Part shown: piece by piece, positions 22,271-32,904 of the stretch
Layout: every line of letters starts with the position of its first letter
Numbering within the stretch: the first letter of the stretch is position 1
NCBI RefSeq assembly: GCF_002105155.1
Contig: NW_019028987.1
Span: forward strand, 124,001 to 188,000
Direction: 5' to 3'
DNA length: 64,000 bases
Source: Lobosporangium transversale
Taxonomy: Eukaryota; Mortierellomycota; Mortierellomycetes; Mortierellales; Mortierellaceae
The notes under the pieces: model-generated
Told to the model about the DNA's origin: nothing
Databases searched by the model: none
What the model saw: only the letters and a program-made list of their open reading frames with translations
Made by a program: the position numbers and the translations under genes

Positions 22271-24343
22271 TCGCGATGTGAAAAGAGATATGTACTACAA
22301 TGCCATGACGCAGTAAGCAGAATTTCCGTCTCTTCAAATCCGTCTTGTTCTGTCTATCTGTCTGCCCAGTGCTTGTTCTATTGTGCATAGAACTTTTATG
22401 TTCTTTTTTCTTTTTCTTTTTTTTTATTTGCGATCTGACAACCGCTGAATTCACACGCCTCGAAATCACGTCCTTGGACGTGATTGGAATAAATGCATTC
22501 ATTATCATTCTAGAACCTTTGCTGCTTCACCAGAGTAAAAAAGAAAGAGCAAAGAGCAAAGAGCAAAGAACAAAGCAAAAGCCAGACCGAGTAAAAGGAG
22601 AAGAAGAAAAAAGAGAGAGAGAGAAACAGAGAGGTCCGAGACAGTTGTCCCTTGCCGTCGTCACTGTGCCAAGTCATAGCAGCTATTTCGAGTCCTCTAT
22701 ACTCGAGGGTCTTTGCATTTGTCCAAGAATCACCAAATAAGCTCAAATTGTCCATGTGTCCCTCTCTCCACATTCGCTAAAGTACTGATCAGGTTGATTG
22801 GCTATTGATGCCGCGGGAAAGTTTGTTTCATCCTGCATCAAGACAATGTTGAAATGTTGATTCAATTATACCTGAGCTTGATCGCCCACCACTCACGAGC
22901 GGACATTGTTCGCGTTTGGAGTGAATGTGCAGAGTCGTAATGTCTGCTTAGTTTAACGACTTAAAAAAAAAGGAAAAAAAAAATGCTCAGACAAGAATGG
23001 GCCTAATCTTTATGGTGTTTTTGAATTGATGGTGATCAGGGAAAATGTTGAAGAAAAAAATAAAAAAGGGAGAAAAGAAAAGAAAAAGCAAATGCGTGCA
23101 AAGGTAGAATGACTTGAAGATAAGAAAGTAGTAAGCAAGGATGGTGTGGAGGATGCAAAGCAGTAGAAGAGAAGAGGAGAGGAGGAGAGGAGGAGAGTGG
23201 GGAGTTCAAAGGAAAAAGTGGCAAATAGCTTTGAAGGACAGGGTACAGGAGAGGAAGGGGTGGAAGATAAGAAGAAAAAAGTGACGTGCAAAAGTTGCAA
23301 CTGACTCCACTTGGTTTTTTCATTACTCGCTTTCCTTAGATTGGTAACAGTCAGTCCAACGTGCTGTCGATCACATTCTCATTCTTTTTATTGATGCATA
23401 TATTATTATTATACTTTGGCTTTTCTTTTCATATCTGTCTTTAACCATTTGCCTATGCTTTGAGGGTCTATTCGTCCATTCGATCCAGCATAGCTCCAAA
23501 TGACATTCTCATTCCATATCGTATAATATGTATATTTGTATAAATGTCTGATAATCTTGTTTTGTTACAGATGAATGTGCATAAGAATGGCATGAACACA
23601 ATTCGACCAAATAAAGAAAAGTCAGAGTCTAAATTGAGAGGACAGAGCAGAGAGTGGTGTTACAGCATGACACGTCCAGAGGTTCATGTCCATGTTCCCG
23701 CCTAACATCTTGAAGAGTAAATGTTGTTGGATATCAGAAGCAAAAAGCAAATGACGCGTTTCACGTGTGCGGAACAACATTCATTAGTACAGACAGGCAA
23801 TTACGTCAAATACGTCAAGCTAAAGACATGTACAGCAATGGCATTTGTTTGTATATTTATAAACATAAAGTAATAAAATCGAATCAAGAGGATCCAGGCT
23901 GGGAGGGATCAACTGACTAATAATAGCCGATAGAAGCCGCTTGCATAGATCTGTGGAGAAGAACATCAAAGACAAAAGCTTAATGATGGGGTGCAAAGTA
24001 CCTAATCACCTGGACAACACAAAACGGAACATAACGACTCAGCAATCATCCTTTGTGCTACTTACAACTAACTTTCTCTTTGTTTACTCTCTCAACTAGC
24101 CCAACTCTTTTTTCTTTCTTTCCTTCTTTCTTTCTCCTTTTCTTCCTCCTTTTCTTCCTTCTTCCTTTCCTCCATCTCTTGTCTTTCAATCTTTCTGTCA
24201 AACCCCATTCATTTTTATCCTTATCCTCTTCTCTGGTTATCCTTTTTTTTTTTTTTCCTTGCTTATCATATACCTCTTTCTTTCTTCTTTTCTTTTTATC
24301 CATTCTTTTACATTCTTTTCGTCTTTCGATCCAAGGAACTGCA
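22003..24343. other. Divergent intergenic region, carrier gene to Ser-rich gene
   Basis: Holds the missing first exon and promoter of the carrier (left end) and the strongly C/T-rich leader of the next gene (about 24100-24340). Between them I see a T29 run (22241-22269), an AGCAAAG direct repeat (about 22550), and a purine-rich tract (23040-23290), but no supported gene. Several open frames here are only readings of these biased tracts. Confidence 0.5.
24053..24343 (+). promoter_or_regulatory. Pyrimidine-rich promoter/leader of the Ser-rich gene
   Basis: Nearly 250 bases of C/T-rich plus strand (TTTCTTTCTTTCC, TTTTCTTCC and similar) ending some 30 bases before the ATG at 24344. Fungal promoters and leaders of active genes often look like this. 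No TATA box stands out. Confidence 0.45.
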
Positions 24344-25465
24344 ATGTCTTCCCACGAACGTTCAAAGTCCACCTCTTCGGCCAGCTTCGACTTGCCTCCA
24401 TCTAATGCGGACTCTTCCTTCAAGAGTCAGCGTCCACCTGCCATATCAATCCCTCCAAGACAACGTTCCATGTCCACCTCTGTCGTTTTTGCTACCTCTC
24501 CTATTGGACTCAAAAACCCATCTTCCTATCCATTGTTCGGCAACACCAACAACAATACCACGGCCATCTCTCCCACATCTCCTACATTCTCACCCCCTTC
24601 CACTTCGAATCCTCCCACATCCTTCGGAACAACCCCGCCAACAGATCTCAAGAGCTTTTCCAACAGTATCCCAGCTTCGTTCGGTAGGCGCTTCTCTGCC
24701 GGCTTCACCAATCCTTTGAACAATCATTCTTTTGGAGCCTCTGGATCAACCGGTCCGCAGGTAAAGATGAAATGAAATAGTAAACAATGATGGGGAGTAA
24801 TTTTTACCCTTTGTCAATGGATTTTTATTTAATTGTTTATTTATTACCTTGTTACGCAAAAAGACACGCGCCATGAATATATTGCATTGTTGCATTAGTC
24901 GCGAATGGTTCAAATTAAACACAGTTATTTCTAAAACTAGTTTATTTAACAAACTCTTGCGTCATCCTTGCTTTTTGCTTTTTGCTTTTCCTTTTATTCT
25001 TTTTATTTATGTCAATAGCAAGAGGAAAGAACCAGAAGGCGAAGTGTTTTCGGCTCCTCGCCTGTGTCGCTTCAAACAATTAACTTTGAGACCAAGGGAT
25101 GGTCACCAACAGAGAGTGGTGCTACTACCGCTCATACAGGGTCTGATGGTAATAATGGAGTGACTGGAGGAGGTAATGGTAATGGTCATGGCAATGGCGG
25201 CGGTGGCGATGCCGGAGGAGGAGGAAGAGGAGGTATTGGAGGATTGTTCCGCAAGTTCTCCACCAGTCGTGCAAACGGATCACATCATCCTTTTGACACA
25301 AACGAATCCAATCCTCCCTTTTCATTGGGTCACCCAGAGATCATCAATAATACAAATGCTCATCAACCACAGAATCAGCAACAACAGCAGCAACAGTTGG
25401 GTAAAGACTCGCGTTCAAGCAGTCCAATGCGGAATATGATTCTTAATGGTCAAATGCTGGATTAG
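24344..25465 (+). CDS. Ser/Pro/Gly/Asn-rich fungal protein, function unknown
   Basis: Two exons, 24344-24760 and 25019-25465, 287 residues. The ATG lies at the end of a long C/T-rich leader, and the donor CAG|GTAAAG joins to CAA at 25019 in phase 0. The protein is largely disordered: S-rich N-terminus (SHERSKSTSSAS, RQRSMSTSV), P/T/N-rich middle with SFGRRFSAGF, then RTRRRSVFGSSPVSLQ. A G/N-rich stretch follows, with a short GGLFRKFSTS motif, a Gln run and a final SSSPMRNMILNGQMLD. Multiple RxxS contexts suggest phosphorylation by basophilic kinases. No folded domain or membrane segment is visible. The SFGRR and SVFGSSPVSLQ segments look like conserved fungal motifs, but I cannot name a characterised homologue. 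Confidence 0.75.
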
Positions 25466-26042
25466 CTTTTTCACCCTTAAAAAAAAAATTCCGTCACTCA
25501 AACAAGTCTAAGCCTAACAAGTCTAACAAGCCATGCCTATGCAAATGCCCATGCCTATGCCAACGTTATGCTATGCTATGCTATAGCTTCGATTTTTTTT
25601 TTTTTTTTTTTTATTGTTCTATTTTATTATCACGTCAATCCCATTGGCTTTGTAAATATCTCACTTTTGTCCATTCCAAATAACGATGAGCAAACAACGC
25701 AGCTAACACACAACATGGTTTTATATCATCATCGTAGTATGGTTCCATCCCTTGCTCCTTTACCCTTTGACCCTCAATCCAATGTTGTGTCGTTCTTGAT
25801 CGCCATATCAGTTGTAGCTCAAAAAATAAAAAATAAAAAAAAATAAAAAAAAAAGAATAAACAAATAAATAAATAGAACGTGCAATTAAATGTTACTACT
25901 GAGGTCATGCAACTTTGTTTATTGGCCTATTGTCAGGTTGGTTTTCCCCAGTAAAGTAGTACGACTGTATAAAAAATAAAAAAAGGTTTCAGTTTTATTC
26001 CCCTAATTTCTTTTCTTTTCTTTTATTTTCTTTTTCTTCTTA
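25466..26042. other. Convergent intergenic gap with simple repeats
   Basis: No gene. Contains a CTATG pentamer repeat (about 25565-25583), a T21 run (about 25591-25612) and A/T-rich simple sequence to the MED22 stop. Confidence 0.5.
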
Positions 26043-27078
26043 TCATGATTGCTGTGCCTGTGAATCTGTATGTGATTGTGATTGTGTATGTGCATGTGCA
26101 TGAGTATGTGTATCTGTAATTGTATCTGTAGTTGTATCTGTTTGTACATGTGAATGTGAATCTGAACGTGGATGTGGATGTGGATGTTGATGTGAAGAAG
26201 AAGAAGAAGAAAAAGTAGAAGGTGGCATGCTTCCATAACAAGCCTGTTCCAATTCCCATATCGTTCGATCCACTTCATCTTTTAATCCCACGATCCGTTG
26301 TTTCACAGCTGTCTTTTGAGTCGATAACTCCTTTTGTCGCCTTGTTGAGAGTTCTGCCAAGGTACTGGTATCGTTCAATAACAAGGTCTGCTTCAATTCC
26401 GTCACCATCGCCAAAAGGGATTCTGCAGACGTCACAATATTCGTGGCCCTTCCTTGGATCTGATATGATTCCTGTGCAAGCTTGTATTTGTCTTTGGAAA
26501 TCGAAGATTCATTGTAGGTGATCTATACATACATACACATATGCACGCATATATAAAAACAAAAACAAAAATAAATTATATAAATAAAAAGTTAGTAATG
26601 ATCCTAATTCAATTGAATAATTGGGTTGTTGAGCCAGATGAAAAGCAAAGAGAAAAAAGAATAAAAAAAGCCTTTTTTTTTCTTTTTTCTTTTTTTTTTT
26701 TTTTTTTTTTACCGAAGCAACTTTGACAATATCCCCAAAGGATTCCATCAACTGTGTAATATCCTGATCAAGTCTTTTATTATAAGACTCTTCAATCTCT
26801 TGGAGTGCACTTCGGCTGGTGTTTTTAGAAGCAGCAGCAGCGGCAGCGGTGGTAGCAGCAGTACCAGGGGCAGTGGCAGCAGTTCCAGTAGCACCTGCTA
26901 CTCCTGTCACTGCTGCCCCTGTTGTTGCTGCTGTAGATGTGGTGAGTGCTACACCTGCGCCTCCTCCTACTCCTGTTCCTGTTCCTGTTCCTATTCCTGT
27001 TCCTGCTCCTGTTCCTACACCTGCGCTAGACATGATGGGGGTTGAGCCGCCAGCAGCTCCAATGGGTCGTGATGCCAT
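26043..27078 (-). CDS. MED22: Mediator complex subunit 22 (Surf5/Srb6 family) with expanded tails
   Basis: Two exons on the minus strand, 27078-26713 and 26522-26043, 281 residues, phase-0 junction. The folded core runs over the splice site: LQEIEESYNKRLDQDITQLMESF, GDIVKVAS, then SISKDKYKLAQESYQIQ and TNIVTSAESLLAMVTELKQ, LLLNDTSTLAE. This is the MED22/Surf5 helical signature; the subunit sits in the Mediator head and helps couple activators to RNA polymerase II. The family is usually about 120-200 residues. Here the N-terminus carries a G/T/A repeat tract (residues about 15-90) and the C-terminus an S/H/T/Q tract (PHPHPRSDSHSH, THTHAHAHTQSQS) made from hexamer-like repeats. Intron holds a T20 run (plus-strand view). 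Identity is confident on the core; tails are likely disordered. Confidence 0.88.
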
Positions 27079-27466
27079 GTATAAAAAAAATAGGCAGGAT
27101 GTTTTTTTTTTTTTTTTTTTTTTTTTTTGATGTTGATTTGTCTAATTGTATAATGTATAATTCCTTTGTTGGATTGTTCAAGATGCATGCAAACCTTAAA
27201 TTCCTCAAGAACACTTGTTAAAAGCCACATTTGCAAACCAAGGGAGGAATCTTTTGGTTTTTATCATAGTTTTATTATTCTACAACTAAAAGGAAAGGAA
27301 AAAAATAAAAAAGAAAAGAAAAGGAAAGAAAAGAAAAGGAAAGGAAAGTAAAGGAATGGAAACACATCAATCTATGGGGCGATAAATATAAAAATACGAT
27401 GTGTTTTTTTTTTTTTTTTTTTTTTCTTTTTACTTATTTGTAAAAAAAAAAAAAATTCTATGGTGC
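27079..27466. other. Short intergenic region, MED22 promoter side
   Basis: No gene. Holds a T28 run (27101-27128), an AAAGGA-type purine repeat (about 27290-27350) and a T22 run (27403-27425). Contains the MED22 leader and the 3' end of the RhoGAP gene. Confidence 0.5.
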
Positions 27467-30400
27467 TCATTCAAATTCACTAGAAGCAGCTCTATCATAT
27501 TTGTTGATGTTGCTATGGTGGTGCTGTTGATGATGCGGATGCGGATGCGGATGATGGCGTTGTTGGTGGTGATGATGATGAAAGTCGTGTGGTTGTGAGG
27601 ATGATCTATAATTATGAACAGCTTCTGTCTCGTCTTCTTCTGCTACTGGCACCATTCGATCTCCACCAGCATATTCATCTCCATAAATGTTTGCAGGATG
27701 GATCGGAAGACCATATTCATCATAGTGTTGATGCTGCTGAGGCAGTTCATGATCATTCATCATATGATGCTCCTCATACTCATTAAAATGATGAGAATGT
27801 TGTTGTTGCTGTTGTTGATGATGATGATGAAGGTCGTGTACCTCTGAGTAAACTTCTTCAGGATCTGCTCCATGATATTCCTGATGATGGTAATCCTGAT
27901 GTTGATGTTGCTGTGCCAACGTGGCTTCATCTACTTCTTCCTCCTCATCAAAATCGAAAATCGCACCGTAATTGGCTAATAGCGTTTCAATAATACGACA
28001 TTGTAGACCCATATCGGCTAGTTCATTGACTGCATCAGTACCACCACTCGAGAGAGTTGGACCAAAGATCAGCCCCAGATTCGAGGGACCCATCATATTG
28101 ACCGCTGAATTCGCTTGGACTCTGTTATTCGACGGATAAAAAAAAGAAAAAGAAAAAGAAAAAGAAAAAGAAATGTATTGATCAGCACATCAACGACCAC
28201 AATACTTAGGTTCATAGAGAAAGAGAGAGAAAAGGGCATGAATAATTTTTACCTGTTCAAATGGCACATCAAAAACTTAAGAGTAGCATAATTGGGATCT
28301 GGAAGTTGATTAGTGACCTGATGAAGGTTCATCAACTGTAAGTCTGGATCCTCAATACTAGCGGCCTTGATAAAGTCTGGATAAAGTTTCCGTGTCAGCA
28401 AAGGATCTGGAAGTTCACGGAACCAGGATTTGAGCACACTTGCCACGCTATTGATATCGCCACAATTCTCTTCAGTACTCAAATCCACAGCAGAGCAATC
28501 TATGGAAAGGAATAGGAATGGAAGAAACCAAAAATAAATCAGGTACCCTTTGTTAGTATTTCAATAACAATTGGAGAATCGACTGTTGGAATCAAAAAGT
28601 CTATCTATACGTTACCACGGTCGAATGCTGATCGTAGCCTGTTAGTAGCAGAGGTGATTCCTGAAACACGGTAAATTCCTTTTGTGTCCATGCCTATTCA
28701 TTAGTTTAGAGAAATATTTCGTATTTAGGAACCTGATGGTTGAGGGGAAGTAAAATATATAATATATGTAAATACATGACAAGTGCTTTACCAAACTGCT
28801 CGATTGCCTGTGTGCATTTGACTACAATCTCTGGTAAATCTGCTTCGTCTCTAATCAATTGTTCAGCAAGATCAACGCCAAAGATAGGTTTCGGGTTGAT
28901 GATCGCCTGTGCCTGTGCAGACTATATATATATATATATTTTTTTTTTTAAAAAAAAAAAAAAACAACACACACGAATCTGGGTTAGGACATATAATCTG
29001 ATCCAACATTTGAATACAGCAGACCAGACCGGACAAAGCTAAACCGAATAAGAATCTGGTGCATCATTGAATTTACCATAAGGTATTCCTGGTATGGAGC
29101 TGCAGATCTGACCACAGGGGTTGCCTTTGCTGAATAAGCTTGAATAAACACTTGGAGGTCCGTCTCCCTGTTGATCGTGTTGATACGATCACGCATACCC
29201 ATATCTAGAGGAGGAAAAGCAAGAAAAAAAAAAAAAAAAAAGTGAAATGGTTGTTTAGTCGTCTGCAATTACTATATTCCCACGATAGATTAAATGTTTT
29301 GTAGTAAGGTAATAAGAAGCGTATTTTTTTTTTTTTTTTTTTACCGTTTTCGTTGATTGGATTCAAGATAACAGCGTCCTTCATCATATAGTCCTCGTAC
29401 ATGTATCCATAACGTGTTAAGTAGTATTGAAGTGATAGATCTGACTCGTCAATTGTGTCTTTCAAATTCTATATACATGTATATTTAGGAAACATGGGCG
29501 TAAAAGTTGTCAATGTTAATGTCTCTAATAAATACATTCCCGCCTTGCAATTCTTTTTTTTTCCCATCATTTACCCACCTTTAATATACTAGGGAGCATG
29601 TTAGAATAGTAGTACTGTCTGGCGTCATTTGTCCGAGCCAGTTGAGCTTTGTATTGTTCATGTGCGGTAGTCGCTTTGTTTTTAGCTTCTTCTTCCTGCT
29701 TATTGAGCTATGTGAGAGAGAATGAAAGGAACCAGATGAAGGGGAGAAAGAAAAAGAGTTAATAACCTATCCTTTGCCATTTTGCTCGTGATAAAACCGA
29801 CAGGATACAATAATGATAATGATAATGATAATGATAATGATTATATATATATATATATATATATATATCCTACCTGGCCAACAGTCTTTGGTTGCCGGAA
29901 AATGTTCATGCCCTTGGTCATGGTCTTTTTGGCTGCAGCCGGGTCACCCACTTTTTGAAGAATAGCACGTTCCCATTCCTCGGTGAGGGAGTCATACTTT
30001 TGTTTCGCCTATTGACCAAATGCTAATTTGGTTAATGCAAAGACAAATAGATACAAATGTCATATGTATGCAGGATCAACATTCTTCATTTCTTTTGGGT
30101 GAGAAAGTTGTGGTTGTTGTTACCTTTTCCAAATTCTGTTCATGTTCTTGAACAATCCTCTCCTGCTTTGAGCCTGCTTCCTTGAACTAAAATAGGATAA
30201 TGTTTTTAAAATAAATGTGAAAATGGGTCAATTCTGTTATTCAAATCCAAATTGGTTGCCAACCAATGCGTCTAGATTTTTTTTTTTTTTCCCCTGGTAT
30301 TTTGTGGTTGTTGCAGAATTGGTTTGTTTTTACCTGCTTCCGACTTTTATCTGTTTCCTTGTATATTGCTGACAGTTCATCCGAGAGGTTCTGCAAATCT

Positions 30401-31667
30401 CTAGAGAACTCGAGTCGGTTGTTTCCTAAACGTTCATGCATTTCCAGAATATGGATCCAACAATCACCAAAGGATCCTTGTTTTGTATGGGCCTGGTTTT
30501 CGGCCTGTTGACGATAAGTATCTCGGAATCCGGTGGCCAACTTGAGGATGTTGGTACCATATTCTGCTTCCATGACTGAACGTTTCTTTAGGAACGAAAT
30601 CATATCCTAAATAAAAGAGGAAAATAAAATAAAATAAAATAAAATAAAATAAAATAAAATAAAATAAAAAAAATAAAAAAAGAGAGTTTGGAATAAGGTT
30701 TCTCACACTTCCCGTAATGACATGATTATTCCTTTTCTTCTTTTTTGCTTACCTTGCAGGAGTGAAGGTTTTGCTTGACTCGTTCCAGCAGAATAGGTAG
30801 ACCAGACTATATGAACAAACATGACAAATATGAAAAGTGATATGACAATGATGAGGATTGTGAACAAGAACCACATACTGCTCATTCATCAAGGCTTTGT
30901 TTTGTTTTTTTTTTTTTTTTTTTTTTTTCTTCTTCTTTTGAAAGCAGTAAAGTGGATCGACTCTGCATACACAAGTCTCATCAATCTCATTGCGAAATGA
31001 TAAAGTAGCAGCACTGAAGAAAAGCCGAAGAAGAAAGAAAAAAAAAAAAAGAAAAAGAGAAAGATAGAGAGAGCAATTGACTTACGTCGAGATCCGTCAA
31101 ATGTTCAATGAGCTTTCGAGTTTCCGAATCCACATCTTTGAGATCACTTTCTCCATATTCTAATACGACAGAACTAAGTGATTGTCCATCCACGAGTGCG
31201 TCTTCATCTGATTCATTGATAGTCTGCTGTTGTTGCTGTTGATAATCCAGATCAAATCCATCATTCAATTGTTGAGGATTCTGTGGTTGTGATTGATATT
31301 GTTGTTGTTGTTGTTGTTGAAGTCTAGCTTGTTCATCCTGAGGTTGAAGAAAGAGCATTGAGAAAGGTCTTGATTTCTTTGGTGACTTTAAAGCAGAACT
31401 ACCCGTGGTATTGAAATTGAAAGGAGACGATGGCTGTTGCTGTTGCTGTTGTTGTTGTTGTTGTCCAGAATATCCATTGGGATTGCTATTGCTGTTGTTA
31501 TTATTGATATTGTTGCTATTGTTATTATGTGGAAGAAAGGCTGAATGGGCCCCAGTCGTGAGAGTATTGTTGTTGAGGGAATTGGAGGTCGGAGTAGCGA
31601 TATAGAGCGACTGAGTCTTGGCTGCTCGTCGGTCCGCCCTCTCTGCGGCTGACTTTCCTGATAGCAT
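27467..31667 (-). CDS. RGD1: F-BAR plus RhoGAP protein (Rgd1/Rga7-like)
   Basis: Twelve exons on the minus strand: 31667-31086, 30806-30753, 30606-30334, 30186-30124, 30008-29874, 29707-29579, 29468-29345, 29204-29077, 28921-28792, 28693-28616, 28499-28253 and 28121-27467. All are in frame, 865 residues. Residues 1-190 are a Q/N/S-rich disordered arm. The F-BAR membrane-bending domain spans about 195-480 (SGLPILLERVKQ, DMISFLKKRSVMEAEYG, FGDCWIHILEMHERLG, YYYSNMLPSILK). The RhoGAP domain spans about 505-690, with the arginine finger in GIYRVSG (Arg near residue 548), LKSWFRELPDPLLT, and NMMGPSNLGLIFGPTL. The tail is acidic, then His/Gln-rich. Such proteins sit at the plasma membrane at tips and septa and switch off Rho/Cdc42-type GTPases. 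The symbol is by domain order and could equally be an Rga7/Rga8 orthologue. Introns carry many simple repeats. Confidence 0.92.
28141..28172 (-). repeat. AAAAAG microsatellite in a RhoGAP intron
   Basis: About five tandem copies of a hexamer (A5G) immediately inside the last intron of the RhoGAP gene. Confidence 0.8.
29811..29868 (-). repeat. AATGAT and AT microsatellites in a RhoGAP intron
   Basis: About five AATGAT units followed by an (AT)n block of about 26 bases, just downstream (sense) of exon 5. Confidence 0.8.
30614..30668 (-). repeat. AAAAT pentamer microsatellite in a RhoGAP intron
   Basis: About ten tandem AAAAT units, forming the pyrimidine-rich (TTTTA) stretch before the acceptor of exon 3 in sense orientation. 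Confidence 0.85.
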
Positions 31668-32904
31668 TTTTTTACTTTTCTCTTCCTCTGTATGTTCTTC
31701 TTTTATCAAGAAAGAGATAAAAAAAAAAAAAAAAAAAAAAAAAAAGACACGTTTGAAATGGGAATGGGAATGGGAATGAAACGAATGAATGGGAATCAAC
31801 TAGAGCAAGTGAAAGAGAGAGAAGAGAGAAAGAAAGAGAAAAAAGTGTTTAATAACCAAGACGTTTTTTTTTTTTTTTTTTTACTTCCAACTGTTTTATG
31901 ATAACTCCTAATGCTTTTTTTCTTTTATGACAATACCAAGAAGTCGAAGGTTACAAAGGTCAATGAGGTCAATAAAAAAGATGGTGGTTAACTGACAGGA
32001 ACAAGGGAAAGAAAGAGAAAGAAGAAAAAAGAGAAGAGAAGTATGCACGCCTCCCCTTTCGGTCAAAAACAAACGAATGACTGGTGACCCACGACACAAA
32101 AAAAGGGGGAATTGGATTGCTGCATGATGCACAATGCAATATTCACAAATGCTATACACGTCGTTGGTTCATGATTTGAGTAAATGTGGACATTGAAGGT
32201 TTACACGTACTTGACTTGGTTGCCATTCTCTGACCTGTGAGGAAGATAATGATGATGTAAAGAAGAAAAAAAGCTATAATAAGATAAAAAAAATAAAGAG
32301 TTCCGGCCAGGAACACTTTATGTTACCACCATCATGGTTACTGTACTCGTACTACAGTCAAGTGTAGATTGATCAACTACATGTAGACAATCAGACAACC
32401 CAGGCTAAACCCCCAAGCAATCGGTCCCATCAGGATAATGTTTGATCAAAATCAAATGAAAAAAACGACCAAGAGACGTCCATGTTCTCCTTTAATTAAG
32501 AAGGATTCATTCATGCATGCACTCTTCCTTCTAGCTTGATCCTCCGCATAAGAATGTTTTTTTTTTTTACTCTTTTTGGGCTTTTTGGGATGTCCAAATC
32601 TGTTGAGCAACCAGATAGTTCCATTGACTGCAGCGTGCAACGTGTCACCTTTGACCCGTGCACTCACAACGGTCAATCTATTCTTATTTTGAATCACATC
32701 CAATCATTCCTTTTCCATGTCCCCTGGAGTTTATCTACTCCAAGCATCAATTGATATAGTCGTAATCATATTAAAAAAAAAAAAAAATTCTATAAAAATG
32801 TTTCTAGCATACAGGTAAAAAAAAAAAAAAAAAAAAAAAACTTGCAACCAACGCTATGATTCTATCTATATAAGAAAATAAAAAATTCCTTCTACTCTCT
32901 CTCC
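31668..32904. other. Intergenic region between RhoGAP start and AAA+ gene stop
   Basis: Must hold the RhoGAP promoter and the AAA+ 3' end. I see A/T runs at 31719-31745, 31864-31882 and 32817-32840, a GGGAAT repeat (about 31757-31777), and no supported gene. Confidence 0.5.

Noticed and set aside
22059..22510. Minus-strand open frame here as a gene or as the carrier's first exon
   Set aside because: It contains Lys runs from T homopolymers and no resemblance to a carrier N-terminus; none of its GT sites gives the required phase 2 with a reasonable donor.
23010..23323. Ser/Pro/Leu-rich minus-strand frames in the purine-rich tract
   Set aside because: Pure compositional reading of a GA-rich strand; two overlapping frames look equally good and neither has a recognisable motif.
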